This document shows positions 54,752 through 63,534 of a stretch of DNA of 64,000 nt, piece by piece. This DNA comes from Prevotellaceae bacterium (GTDB lineage: Bacteria; Bacteroidota; Bacteroidia; Bacteroidales; UBA932). The notes under the pieces are model-generated. The model did no database searches. It worked only from the letters and a program-made list of their open reading frames with translations, and was not told the DNA's origin. The stretch covers positions 1-64,000 of the forward strand of contig JAISBU010000033.1 in the NCBI GenBank assembly GCA_031266015.1, given 5' to 3'. Numbering within the stretch: the stretch's first letter is position 1; each line of letters starts with the position of its first letter. Position numbers and translations under genes: made by a program.

Positions 54752-55750
54752 ATGAAAAATGAAATTCAGAAAATAAATACCAGCTTCGTAATTTACGAAA
54801 CAGATGATAAAGTGGCAAAAGTAACGGTACGATTGGAAGAAGAAACCGTTTGGCTGACACAAAAACAGTTGGCAGAGATTTTTGACACAACAAAACAAAA
54901 TATCGGGCAGCATGTCAAAAATATTTTGGAAGAAGGAGAATTGAATCGAGATTCAGTTGTAAAGTTTTTCTTTACAACTGCCTCCGACGGGAAAAACTAC
55001 AACACAGAACATTACAACCTTGATATGATAATTTCGCTCGGTTATCGTATCAATTCAAAAGTGGCGACAAAATTTCGTCAGTGGGCAACAGAGCGTTTAA
55101 AAGAATACATTGTAAAAGGTTTCACGCTCGATGATGAACGCCTCAAAGGAAACGGTAATCGGTATTTTCGCGAACTTTTGCAACGCATTCGCGATATTCG
55201 TTATTCCGAAAGAAACCTTTGGCAACAGGTTACGGACATTTACGCTACAAGCGTTGATTACGATCCTCGCAGTACAATTACGCTTGATTTTTTTGCAACC
55301 GTTCAAAACAAAATGCACTATGCTGTTCATAAACAAACAGCCGCCGAAGTGATTTACAGTCGTGCAGATGATGAAAAACCAATGGTTGGAATGACAAATT
55401 TCAAGGGCAACTACATTACCAAAGAAGATGTTCGCATTGCTAAAAATTACCTTTCGGAACTTGAATTGCAAAAACTCAATCTGCTGACCGAAGGTTTTTT
55501 AGGTTATGCCGAATTGCAGGCATTAGAACAAAAGTCGATGACGATGAACGACTGGAAAAGCTTTTTAAACTGGCAACTACGAATGTTGAACAAAGATATT
55601 TTGAACGACAAAGGCAGAATATCACATCAGCAAGCCATTGAAAAAGCCGAAAAAGAATTTGACATTTATCGCAGTCGTGAAATGAAACAGCTGGAAAGCG
55701 ATTTCGACCGCACCGTGAAACAATTAACTGAAACGAAAAAAAGGAAATAA
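54752..55750 (+). CDS. rhuM: RhuM-family protein
   Basis: The 332-residue protein matches RhuM over its length: EETVWLTQKQLAEIFDTTKQ as a DNA-binding-like head, YNLDMIISLGYRINSKVATK and FRQWATERLKEYIVKG in the middle, and a conserved C-terminal region with DYDPRSTITLDFFATVQNKM. RhuM was first described as a Salmonella virulence gene and is often found beside restriction systems; its activity is unknown. It is followed by two broken copies of itself. Confidence 0.92.
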   Translation: MKNEIQKINTSFVIYETDDKVAKVTVRLEEETVWLTQKQLAEIFDTTKQNIGQHVKNILEEGELNRDSVVKFFFTTASDGKNYNTEHYNLDMIISLGYRINSKVATKFRQWATERLKEYIVKGFTLDDERLKGNGNRYFRELLQRIRDIRYSERNLWQQVTDIYATSVDYDPRSTITLDFFATVQNKMHYAVHKQTAAEVIYSRADDEKPMVGMTNFKGNYITKEDVRIAKNYLSELELQKLNLLTEGFLGYAELQALEQKSMTMNDWKSFLNWQLRMLNKDILNDKGRISHQQAIEKAEKEFDIYRSREMKQLESDFDRTVKQLTETKKRK

Positions 55751-55777
55751 ATTAAAGAAAATGGCAAAGGAAAACGA
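55736..55777. repeat. Direct repeat B at the end of rhuM
   Basis: This repeats 54702-54740 (AAAAAGGAAATAAA..., then AAAGAAAATGGCAAAGG) and includes the start of the next, truncated RhuM copy. The pair of repeats frames the intact rhuM gene. Confidence 0.75.
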
Positions 55778-55898
55778 CAATCAATTTACTATTTTCAAGA
55801 CCGAAGAGGAAAGAATTTCGGTTGATGTGCGTTTTGAAGGCGAAACGGTTTGGCTAACGCAAAAGCAGCTGGTAGAGATTTTTGACACCACAAAATAA
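55761..55898 (+). pseudogene. Truncated RhuM copy (45 residues)
   Basis: The ATG at 55761 opens a 45-residue frame reading MAKENDNQFTIFKTEEERIS and then FEGETVWLTQKQLVEIFDTTK before a TAA at 55896-55898. The end is almost the same as residues 30-48 of the intact RhuM protein. The rest of the gene is missing; the DUF3781 gene begins five bases later. Confidence 0.8.
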
Positions 55899-55903
55899 AT
55901 TTT

Positions 55904-56155
55904 ATGCAAACAGATTTGATTTCAAATTTGGATAAGATTCATACAACAGCATTAGGAGAGGAACGAATAAGAAAAAATCTTTGTTTAAATACGAATGATG
56001 TTGTAAATTGGTGTACGCAAAAAATTGTAAATCAGGATAGTCGCATAATGAGGAAAGGCAAGAATTGGTACGTATATGTAGATGATTGTAAAATAACCGT
56101 CAATGCGCATAGCTATACTATAATCACCGCCCATAGAGATAAAAATAAGGTTTAA
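55904..56155 (+). CDS. DUF3781 family protein
   Basis: The 83-residue protein matches DUF3781 (RIRKNLCLNTNDVVNWCTQK, then GKNWYVYVDDCKITVNAHSY and TIITAHRDK). The family is small, single-domain and of unknown function. Here it lies between RhuM fragments in a restriction-linked island. Confidence 0.85.
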   Translation: MQTDLISNLDKIHTTALGEERIRKNLCLNTNDVVNWCTQKIVNQDSRIMRKGKNWYVYVDDCKITVNAHSYTIITAHRDKNKV

Positions 56156-56161
56156 GCTGAC

Positions 56162-56500
56162 ATGCCAATCAATTACAATCAGCCAGCCAATTCATCCTTT
56201 ATCAGGATAATAATGGTATAGCCAGTGTCAACATCCGTTTCGATGGCAAATGTGAGTGGGTTGAGTTCAAAAAAGCGCCATTAAATTATACAACCTTGAT
56301 GTAATTATTTCTGTTGGCTGCCGCCTTAAATCTCTCTGTATCAAACAGTTTCGGCAGTAAGTTACCAAGCGCCTGAATGAATATATCCGTAAAGACTTTG
56401 CGATGAATGATGAGCGGCTGAAAAATCTTCGGCGCCTGCAAGTATCGACACAAAAAATGCTAAAACAGGCGCAGGGTTTAGTTGCCGGAAGCCTTAATTT
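56162..56500 (+). pseudogene. Third, decayed RhuM copy
   Basis: From 56191 the frame FILYQDNNGIASVNIRFDGK resembles the RhuM N-terminus and stops. A second frame from about 56289 reads YNLDVIISVGCRLKSLCIKQ then FRQ, and after a stop continues TKRLNEYIRKDFAMNDERLK, which matches residues 89-130 of the intact copy with an in-frame stop and a frame change. The C-terminal two thirds are gone. Confidence 0.65.
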
Positions 56501-56503
56501 GCT

Positions 56504-56511
56504 TATTTTTG
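56504..56511 (+). promoter_or_regulatory. -7 box (TATTTTTG) of the transsulfuration gene
   Basis: TATTTTTG fits TAnnTTTG and lies 60 bases before the ATG at 56572, inside the tail of the old RhuM copy. Confidence 0.55.
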
Positions 56512-56571
56512 TGCCCAAATTTCATCGCATTGTCCGAGTAAAGTAATAAAATAATAAAATCTGTACACAAC

Positions 56572-57771
56572 ATGGCACAAGAATTACAGCACACACAGCC
56601 CGGCAGCGCTCCGGCGCAGGCCTTTGGGTTTGCCACCAGAGCCGTTCACGCGGGCGAGGAGGTTGACCTTAGAGAAGGGGCTACCGGCGAAGTAGTGGCC
56701 GCCATACACCTGGCCACCACCTACGCCCGCAAAAAAGTAGCCGAGCCGGGGCGCTACGAGTACATCCGCCTGCAAAACCCCACCCGCGAAGCGCTGGAGC
56801 TAAAGCTGGCCTCGCTGGAAAACGCGCAGTACGGACTGGCTTTCAGCTCCGGGCTGGCGGCCGAAACAACCCTCCTGCTGGCGCTGCTCAAGGCGGGCGA
56901 CCACATTGTTGCCTTTGACGATTTGTACGGCGGCACCAAACGGCTGTTCGAGCAAATATTTGCCAATTTTGGCATCGAAGCCTCATACGTTGACGCCACC
57001 AGCGCCCAGCTGGTAGAAGACGCGCTGAGGCCGGCTACCAAAATGGTGTGGGTAGAATCGCCCACCAACCCCCTGCTCAAGCTCGCCGACATCCGCGCTA
57101 TTGCAGAAATCACCCGGCGGCGCGGGGTAGCTTTGGTGGTGGACAATACCTTTCTGTCGCCCTGCCTCCAAAGGCCGCTGGACTTGGGCGCCGACGTGGT
57201 GGTGCACAGCGTTACCAAGTACCTCGGCGGGCACAGCGACGTGCTGGGAGGCGCTCTGCTGCTCAACAGCCGGCAGCTCTACGAGCAGCTGCAGTTCAAC
57301 CAGAACTCTACGGGCGCGGTGCTACCGCCCTTCGACTCGTACCTCACGCTGCGGGGACTCAAAACGCTGGCGCTGCGCATGGAGCAGCACGGCAAAAATG
57401 CGCTGGTGGTAGCGCGCTACTTGGATAAGCATCCCCGAGTGAGCCGCGTGCTCTACCCGGGCTTGGAGAGCCACCCGCAGCATGCGCTGGCAAAGGTGCA
57501 GGCAAGCGGCTTTGGCGGGATGCTCTCGTTCGACGTAAAGGGAACGGCTGCCGACGCCGAAAACTTTTTGGAGCGCCTGCGGATATTTACGCTGGCCGAA
57601 AGTTTGGGCGGCGTAGAGTCGCTCATCGAGCTGCCCGCGCAGATGACCCACGTATCGGTAGAAAAAGCCGAGCGCGAAAAAATCGGCATTACCGACACCC
57701 TAATCCGCGTATCGGTAGGCATAGAGGACGTGTCCGACCTGATTGCCGACTTGGAGCAGGCGCTGGCTTGA
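56572..57771 (+). CDS. PLP-dependent transsulfuration enzyme (cystathionine gamma-synthase/lyase family)
   Basis: The 399-residue protein has the Cys/Met-metabolism PLP fold: YEYIRLQNPTREALE near residue 62, SSGLAAETT near 92, and the PLP lysine (216) in SVTKYLGGHSDV, with GGVESLIELPA near 349. It could be a cystathionine gamma-synthase, gamma-lyase or O-acylhomoserine sulfhydrylase; sequence alone does not settle it. The gene is very GC-rich (40 of 60 bases in 57181-57240), unlike the AT-rich RhuM genes before it. Confidence 0.9.
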   Translation: MAQELQHTQPGSAPAQAFGFATRAVHAGEEVDLREGATGEVVAAIHLATTYARKKVAEPGRYEYIRLQNPTREALELKLASLENAQYGLAFSSGLAAETTLLLALLKAGDHIVAFDDLYGGTKRLFEQIFANFGIEASYVDATSAQLVEDALRPATKMVWVESPTNPLLKLADIRAIAEITRRRGVALVVDNTFLSPCLQRPLDLGADVVVHSVTKYLGGHSDVLGGALLLNSRQLYEQLQFNQNSTGAVLPPFDSYLTLRGLKTLALRMEQHGKNALVVARYLDKHPRVSRVLYPGLESHPQHALAKVQASGFGGMLSFDVKGTAADAENFLERLRIFTLAESLGGVESLIELPAQMTHVSVEKAEREKIGITDTLIRVSVGIEDVSDLIADLEQALA

Positions 57772-58210
57772 CAGTATGCCATTACACGAATAATATGCTT
57801 ATACGGTTAGAGTATGAATATTAGGAAAACTGCATTGGATGATTCCCCGTTCGGTTGCCGTATCCGTGCAGGTTGTACCTAATAGTATCATTTTAGTACC
57901 GGAATAATCTATAAGGTCAACTTGAATTTATGAATATATAATATTCATTAAGCTATATAATGCTTTTTTTATCAAAGCGCTATCTTTGCGTCTCTGATAA
58001 AGATAATATCTTCCTAAAAGTTGTCTTGAACCTATTTTTATTCCCAAAATGTCTATTAGAATGGATTGCAACAAGTAGCTTTGAAAGAGCAAAACACTCC
58101 GTTCGACAAAATGTTGCCGTTGCCATTGAGCGGCATTTGCAACATCGTATCTGGCGTGTAAGTGCTTGATATCCAAGGTTTTGTGGATATGTATAAGAGG
58201 GTAGATTTGC
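57772..58210. other. Intergenic region with a lone -7 box and hairpins
   Basis: No gene is supported. There is an AT palindrome at 57930-57948 (ATGAATAT, ATA, ATATTCAT), a full -7 box TATCTTTG at 57981-57988 on the plus strand with no gene after it, and a long imperfect hairpin at 58111-58145 with arms ATGTTGC and GCAACAT. A 69-residue frame at 57960-58169 begins upstream of this -7 box and is unlike anything I know. A small RNA or a gene remnant is possible. Confidence 0.4.
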
Positions 58211-58552
58211 TCATCCTCCGGCTTTCTTTGCCTTGTATCCTGCCTGGGATAGCAGCTCCAGCGCCTTATCCCTGAGGTCGCCTTGAAGTAAGATTTCTCC
58301 ATCCTTGGCGGAACCACCTACACCACATTTAGCTTTGAGCATCTTGCCCAAAGCCTCAAGGTCTTCCTTTGTGCCAACGAAGTTTTCTACCAGCGTAACC
58401 TTTTTCCCGCCACGCTGCTTTTTATCAAGCAGCACCCGTAAGTCTTGCTGCTGTGGCGGCAGCGTTTCCATGTTTTCCTCCTGTTGCTTTTCGTAGTCAA
58501 AGTTGGGATTTGTGGAGTACACTACGCCAAGTCTTTCTTTCCAGTCGGCCAT
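58211..58552 (-). CDS. SUI1/YciH-type translation initiation factor
   Basis: The 113-residue protein has the SUI1 domain in its second half (KKVTLVENFVGTKEDLEALG and KCGVGGSAKDGEILLQGD). It resembles bacterial YciH, which influences start-site selection at the ribosome. It lies about 29 bases after the DUF2807 gene on the same strand. Confidence 0.9.
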   Translation of the reverse strand: MADWKERLGVVYSTNPNFDYEKQQEENMETLPPQQQDLRVLLDKKQRGGKKVTLVENFVGTKEDLEALGKMLKAKCGVGGSAKDGEILLQGDLRDKALELLSQAGYKAKKAGG

Positions 58553-58581
58553 GGCCTTGAGATATTATAAATCGTTGTATA

Positions 58582-59331
58582 TTACTGGTTTACCTCGCTT
58601 TCCTTTACAGGTAGCTCCCCTGCTACAATCTGTCCTTCGCCGTAATTCATCAAGTCCCTGTGCTTTGCCGGGCCATAGCAGGTTATAACCGCGTTGGCAT
58701 GATTTTTGACAGAGAATTGATGCCTGGCGTACACTTCGGTTTTTCCGTTGCCCTTATTGTTGAGCAACAAAATATTCGCCTCCATTTCCCGACAAGCCAG
58801 CTTACCGTCGCCAGCATTCACAATATCGAAAGTAGTGCATTTGCCTTTTAGCGCCAGCCGTCCGGAGCCTTCACGTACCAACACCAGCGTGGCGGCCTGT
58901 ATGTACAGCATGCCGCTTCCCTCGCCAAGCATTTTAATGCCTACGGGGCCATTTACCGTAAGGGCAGAGACGGTATGAATGTATGCTTTGCCCGTGCTGT
59001 AAATAGAAGTTACCTGCTTGACGTAAATTTTTATGGTGAGCTGCGTGTACATGGGGCGGGCGTGCTTTTCATCAACGTTCACGTATAGCGTGTTGGCGGT
59101 GCTTGAAATTTCAAAGTACTCCATTAGGTTGTCATCGGTTTCAATGATCACCTTATGCTCGTCCGATGGGATAATTTCTACCAATCCGCGCGTGGCAAGA
59201 TTCAGCCGTTCAAAATCGTTGAGGTATACTTCTTTGCTTACCACGTTTTTGCTGCCTTGTATTTCAACTTTTTGCAACAGCTGTCGGCGGATTCCTTTCT
59301 TCTTGTGTGTGAAATTCTTGGGGGCAGACAT
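58582..59331 (-). CDS. DUF2807 (head-GIN type) protein without a signal peptide
   Basis: The 249-residue protein has the DUF2807 beta-repeat pattern (DFERLNLATRGLVEIIPSD and YVNVDEKHARPMYTQLTIKI). The starting residues (MSAPKNFTHKKKGIRRQLL) are basic and hydrophilic, so no export signal is visible, while most members are exported. No earlier start that would give a signal was found. Function unknown. Confidence 0.78.
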   Translation of the reverse strand: MSAPKNFTHKKKGIRRQLLQKVEIQGSKNVVSKEVYLNDFERLNLATRGLVEIIPSDEHKVIIETDDNLMEYFEISSTANTLYVNVDEKHARPMYTQLTIKIYVKQVTSIYSTGKAYIHTVSALTVNGPVGIKMLGEGSGMLYIQAATLVLVREGSGRLALKGKCTTFDIVNAGDGKLACREMEANILLLNNKGNGKTEVYARHQFSVKNHANAVITCYGPAKHRDLMNYGEGQIVAGELPVKESEVNQ

Positions 59332-59526
59332 GATATTTTTATGTTTTAGGTTTGTAATTATGTGGTCATTGTGCCAGCTCGCGTTACTTCTTGTATTGAT
59401 TTTTACTCTCTATTTTTACAAAGATACAAAAAGATGTTTTAAAATGTATTTCGTTGATAATAAGCATACTATCGTTTATCCGTAAGATTTAATCTATTTG
59501 TTTAATCATTTAATTAAAATTGTTTT
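59332..59526. other. Divergent intergenic region
   Basis: AT-rich, without a supported gene, between the DUF2807 gene and the TetR gene. Confidence 0.4.
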
Positions 59527-59534
59527 TACCTTTG
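59527..59534 (+). promoter_or_regulatory. -7 box (TACCTTTG) of the tetR-efflux operon
   Basis: TACCTTTG is a full match, 21 bases before the TetR ATG at 59556. It probably drives the whole efflux operon. Confidence 0.65.
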
Positions 59535-59555
59535 CTGTAGAAATTCTTACCCAAC

Positions 59556-60200
59556 ATGAAACCAAAGGTTATAGCAAAAGACCTTAGCACGGAGGAAAAA
59601 ATCAGAGAGGCCGCAAAAACGCTATTCATACAAAAGGGATATGCGGCTACCCGCACTCGTGATATCGCGGATTTGGCCGGAATAAACCTGGCCTTGCTCA
59701 ACTACTACTTTAGGAGCAAGGAGAAGCTGTTTAACCTTGTGATGATGGACGTTGTGCAAAGTTTTATGAAAATACTGCGCACAATGCTGGATGACGAAAG
59801 CACGACTTTGGCGCAAAAATTAAAAACAGGCGTCAATAATTATATAAATCTTTTGCTGGAAAATCCGCAGCTACCGACGTTCTTTTTGAATATAATGCAG
59901 GCTCCAACCCAAGAGTTGGAACAGCTCTTGAGCCAACTTTCAATAACGCCGCGCGTGGTACGTAACTTGTCGTTCTTTAAGCAAATGGAGAAGCAAAAAC
60001 GGCGCTCCGGCTCTAAATTTGATTCCATGCAGCTGCTGGTAAATTTGATTAGCCTTTGCATTTTTCCCTTTGCGGCAAAACCTGCCTTGGATAAAATTTT
60101 GGGCGTAGGGCATAACGAGTTTGCAGCCATGATGGAGCAGCGCCGTGCGCTTATTCCTTTGTGGATGAGGGGAATGCTCAACATGCAATTTGGTAAATAG
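59556..60200 (+). CDS. TetR/AcrR-family transcriptional regulator
   Basis: The 214-residue protein has the TetR helix-turn-helix near residues 10-55 (REAAKTLFIQKGYAATRTRD, LAGINLALLNYYFRSKEKLF). The rest is helical for ligand binding. It is first in the operon with TolC, HlyD and ABC genes and should control them by binding a transported compound. Confidence 0.92.
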   Translation: MKPKVIAKDLSTEEKIREAAKTLFIQKGYAATRTRDIADLAGINLALLNYYFRSKEKLFNLVMMDVVQSFMKILRTMLDDESTTLAQKLKTGVNNYINLLLENPQLPTFFLNIMQAPTQELEQLLSQLSITPRVVRNLSFFKQMEKQKRRSGSKFDSMQLLVNLISLCIFPFAAKPALDKILGVGHNEFAAMMEQRRALIPLWMRGMLNMQFGK

Positions 60201-60244
60201 TGAATGAAGCGAGGGTGCGCTCATAAATAAATAAGTAAAACCTT

Positions 60245-61525
60245 ATGGCTACTCTGAAAAAAACAGGTGCGCTACTATGCTGCTCGTTGATTCTTTCAAC
60301 GGCTATAGCGCAACAGCAGCTTACGGTTGACGATTGCTACGCGTTGGCTCGAGAAAATTATCCGCTGACCCAACAGCGTGGCTTGATAGAAAAAAGTCGT
60401 GACTACTCTTTGGAGAATGCGGTTAAAGGCTACCTCCCGCAGCTCAATATTGTCGGTATGGCCACGTATCAGTCAGATGTGGTAAGCCTGCCAATTCCGG
60501 ATAACCTTGGTATTGATATTCCGGCTCTGAGTAAAGATCAGTATAAAATTTACGGAGAAGTAAGTCAAACGATCTACGACGGTGGAAACGTTCGATTGCA
60601 GCGCAAGGCAACAAAAACAGCTGCTTTGGTGCAGGAGCAATCGTTGGAGGTAAATCTTTACGCCTTGCGGGATAGAGTGGGACAGCTGTTTTTCGGCATT
60701 TTGCTTTTTGATCGTCAGCTGGAGCAAAATGCGTTGCGAAAGCAGGATTTGGAAAATGGACTTAAGACCATGCGGGCAGCAGAAGACAACGGCACAGCCT
60801 TGCATAGCGATGCGGATGAAGTACAGGTGGAGCTGCTCAATGCCGGACAGCAGGAGGTAGAGTTGAATGCTGCCCGTAACGCTTATGCTGAAATGCTGAG
60901 CTTGGTTATAGGACGGGCTGTAACCGATAGCGTTATTCTTTTGCCCTCGGATAAGCAAGCGCCGTCAATGCAGAAGGCTAACGTCAATCGTCCGGAAATG
61001 CGGCTGTATGATTTGCAGAAGCAAAATCTTGACGTGCAAAAATCACAGCTCAATATGCTCAATACTCCCAAGTTGAGCCTCTTTTTGCAGGGAGGCTACG
61101 GTAAGCCGGGGTTGAATATGCTGTCAAATGATTTTGAATTTTACTACATCGGAGGAGTGCGCTTCAGCTGGAACATTCCCGGACTTTACACCTTGGGCAA
61201 AGAGAAAAAGAATATCGGATTGCAACAGCAAATGCTGGATGCACAAAGGGAAACCTTTGTCTTTAATACAGAATTACAGGTAAGCCAGCAACACCATGAA
61301 GTTCAAAAGCTACAAGAGCTGATAAATAACGATAGCGAAATTGTGCAGCTTAGAACCTCCATCAAAAATACCGCCAAAGTGCAGCTGGATAATGGAGTCA
61401 TGACATCGCACGACTATATTGCACGTGTAAATGCTGAAAATCAAGCTCGACAAGCGTTGGCTATTCATGAAATTAACCTGATGCAAACGCTTTACAACTA
61501 TAGGACAGCTATTGGAGAAAAATAG
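60245..61525 (+). CDS. TolC-family outer-membrane efflux protein
   Basis: The 426-residue protein has a signal peptide (LLCCSLILSTAIAQQ) and TolC-type helical repeats (QLTVDDCYALARENYPLTQQ near the start, and a repeat with NPEMRLYDLQ-like sequence after residue 255). It would form the outer-membrane channel of the pump. Its last 14 bases overlap the first ATG of the next gene. Confidence 0.9.
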   Translation: MATLKKTGALLCCSLILSTAIAQQQLTVDDCYALARENYPLTQQRGLIEKSRDYSLENAVKGYLPQLNIVGMATYQSDVVSLPIPDNLGIDIPALSKDQYKIYGEVSQTIYDGGNVRLQRKATKTAALVQEQSLEVNLYALRDRVGQLFFGILLFDRQLEQNALRKQDLENGLKTMRAAEDNGTALHSDADEVQVELLNAGQQEVELNAARNAYAEMLSLVIGRAVTDSVILLPSDKQAPSMQKANVNRPEMRLYDLQKQNLDVQKSQLNMLNTPKLSLFLQGGYGKPGLNMLSNDFEFYYIGGVRFSWNIPGLYTLGKEKKNIGLQQQMLDAQRETFVFNTELQVSQQHHEVQKLQELINNDSEIVQLRTSIKNTAKVQLDNGVMTSHDYIARVNAENQARQALAIHEINLMQTLYNYRTAIGEK

Positions 61526-61538
61526 TATTTATGGAGGT

Positions 61539-62483
61539 ATGAAAATGAAAAATTTGTTTGTAAGTTTGCTGCCATTCTTGCTCTTTTCGTGTAGCGGTAG
61601 TGGAAAATTTGATGCCTCGGGAACCTTTGAATCCGATGAGGTTATTGTTTCTGCGGAGCAGTCGGGAAAGCTGCTTTCGTTTACCGTGAATGAAGGCGAT
61701 GTTATTCCGTTGGGGAAAATTGTCGGCTTTATTGACGTTACCACGTTGCGCCTGCAAAGAGAGCAGGTGCAGGCTACCATTGATGCCCTGAATCAAAAGT
61801 TGACAGACCCGCAGCCTCAGCTTGATTTTGTGAAACGCCAGCTGGCCGTGCAGCAATCCAACGTAGATTATTTGCTTAGCGAACAAAAGCGCATTCACAA
61901 CCTTGTGCAGCAGGACGCGGCCACTGCCAAGCAGCGTGATGACATTGACGCACAGGCAGACGCTGCTCAGAAGCAGCTGGAGGTGTACCGTCAGCAGATT
62001 ACGCTGTATACGTCCAACATTGCTACTCAAAACCGTAGCATAACCAGCGAACGCCCTCCCTTGCAAAAGCAGCTCGCTATGGTTGAAAATAGTATTGACA
62101 AAGGAAAAATTGAGAATCCTTTAGCTGGAACTGTACTTACAAAATACGCTATGGAGGGTGAGGTGGTAACTTTTGGTAAGGCGTTATACAAAATTGCTCA
62201 TGTGGATACGCTTACGCTACGCGCATATGTTACCGGAAATCAGCTACCACAGCTGAAGTTGGGCGATGAGGTGCAGGTATTTGTAGACAAAAACAGGAAA
62301 GAGTATAATCAGTACAGCGGCATAATTACCTGGATTTCAGACAAAGCGGAGTTTACTCCAAAAACCATTCAGACCAAAGACGAGCGGGCCGGTTTGGTTT
62401 ACGCTATAAAAGTACGGGTAAAAAACGATGGATTGCTTAAAATAGGAATGTACGGCGAGGTAAAATTTATCGAAGAAAAGTAG
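61539..62483 (+). CDS. HlyD-family efflux adaptor lipoprotein
   Basis: I start this 314-residue protein at the ATG at 61539, so that a lipoprotein signal (LFVSLLPFLLFSC) follows; the upstream ATG at 61512 adds nine residues. There is a biotinyl-lipoyl-like segment (EQSGKLLSFTVNEGDVIPLGK), a long coiled coil (about residues 75-185), and a beta-barrel end. It links the inner-membrane ABC part to TolC. It is like YhiI in layout. Confidence 0.9.
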   Translation: MKMKNLFVSLLPFLLFSCSGSGKFDASGTFESDEVIVSAEQSGKLLSFTVNEGDVIPLGKIVGFIDVTTLRLQREQVQATIDALNQKLTDPQPQLDFVKRQLAVQQSNVDYLLSEQKRIHNLVQQDAATAKQRDDIDAQADAAQKQLEVYRQQITLYTSNIATQNRSITSERPPLQKQLAMVENSIDKGKIENPLAGTVLTKYAMEGEVVTFGKALYKIAHVDTLTLRAYVTGNQLPQLKLGDEVQVFVDKNRKEYNQYSGIITWISDKAEFTPKTIQTKDERAGLVYAIKVRVKNDGLLKIGMYGEVKFIEEK

Positions 62484-62534
62484 CAGTGAGCAGTGAACTA
62501 TGATATCATGCTGAGCACGTCTATTTATTTGTAA

Positions 62535-63440
62535 ATGATTGGGTTACGAAACATAACCAAAACCTATAGTAAGGGCAGTGTGTTGGCGGTAGACGATGTG
62601 TCGTTTTTTGTTGACAAAGGAGAGCTGTTTGGCCTTATTGGTCCGGATGGAGCAGGGAAAACCAGCATATTCAGAATGCTGACAACCTTGCTGTTACCCA
62701 CCTCCGGCAGTGCTATGGTTGATGGCTATGATGTAGCTAATGATTATAAGGAAATTCGTCGTACAGTTGGCTATATGCCCGGAAAATTCTCACTATATCA
62801 GGATTTGTCGGTGGAGGAAAACCTGCACTTTTTTGCTACGATGTTCAATACCAGCATAGCGGAAAACTACGCTATGGTAAAGGATATCTACGAGCAGCTG
62901 GCGCCATTTAAAAAGCGCCGGGCCGGAGCCCTGTCCGGAGGTATGAAGCAAAAGCTGGCCTTGTGTTGCGCTCTTATACATAAGCCGACCGTTTTGTTCC
63001 TGGATGAGCCCACTACCGGTGTTGATGTAGTTTCACGTCGTGAGTTCTGGGACATGTTGAGGCGGCTTAAGTCACAGGGTATTACCATTTTAGTGTCCAC
63101 GCCATACATGGATGAGGCGGTTTTGTGTGAGCGCATCGCTCTTATTCAGAAAGGGCGGATTCTATCTATTGATACGCCACAAAATATTGTGGATAGCTTT
63201 CCGGTAGCGCTTTACGCTGCAAAGTCCGACGGTATGAATGCTTTGCTGAGCGACGCCCGTGCATATCCTCACATGGGCAGCTGCTATGCTTTTGGCGAGT
63301 ACTTGCACTTGACGCTTAAAGAGGGGAGCGTTGAGGATTTTTCTCGTTACCTTGGAACGAAAAAGCATTCTAATATAGAGGTAAAATCCATTAAACCGGG
63401 GATTGAAGATTGCTTTATTGAACGAATGACAGGCAATTAA
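62535..63440 (+). CDS. ABC transporter ATP-binding protein (first of two)
   Basis: The 301-residue protein has Walker A GPDGAGKT at 36-43, the signature LSGGMKQKLALCCALIHKPT, and Walker B VLFLDEPTTG. The end is a longer regulatory domain. It energises the pump. The gene lies 51 bases after the adaptor; part of a dispersed repeat (GCTGAGCACG) sits between them. Confidence 0.94.
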   Translation: MIGLRNITKTYSKGSVLAVDDVSFFVDKGELFGLIGPDGAGKTSIFRMLTTLLLPTSGSAMVDGYDVANDYKEIRRTVGYMPGKFSLYQDLSVEENLHFFATMFNTSIAENYAMVKDIYEQLAPFKKRRAGALSGGMKQKLALCCALIHKPTVLFLDEPTTGVDVVSRREFWDMLRRLKSQGITILVSTPYMDEAVLCERIALIQKGRILSIDTPQNIVDSFPVALYAAKSDGMNALLSDARAYPHMGSCYAFGEYLHLTLKEGSVEDFSRYLGTKKHSNIEVKSIKPGIEDCFIERMTGN

Positions 63441-63534
63441 ATTGTAAATATAAAGTATAATACACGCTTTACATTGCACAGTTTATTTGAACATTTAGGC
63501 TGGTCTGAAGTTTGGAATTTTAAATTAAAAAACC

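Noticed and set aside
56754-57266. A 170-codon minus-strand frame
   Set aside because: It is antisense to the transsulfuration enzyme and Ser-rich without a known domain.
57960-58169. A 69-codon plus-strand frame
   Set aside because: The only good -7 box lies inside it, after its ATG, and I recognise no family; kept only as part of the unexplained region.
57928-58317. A 129-codon minus-strand frame
   Set aside because: It overlaps the end of the SUI1 gene out of frame and has no recognisable motif.
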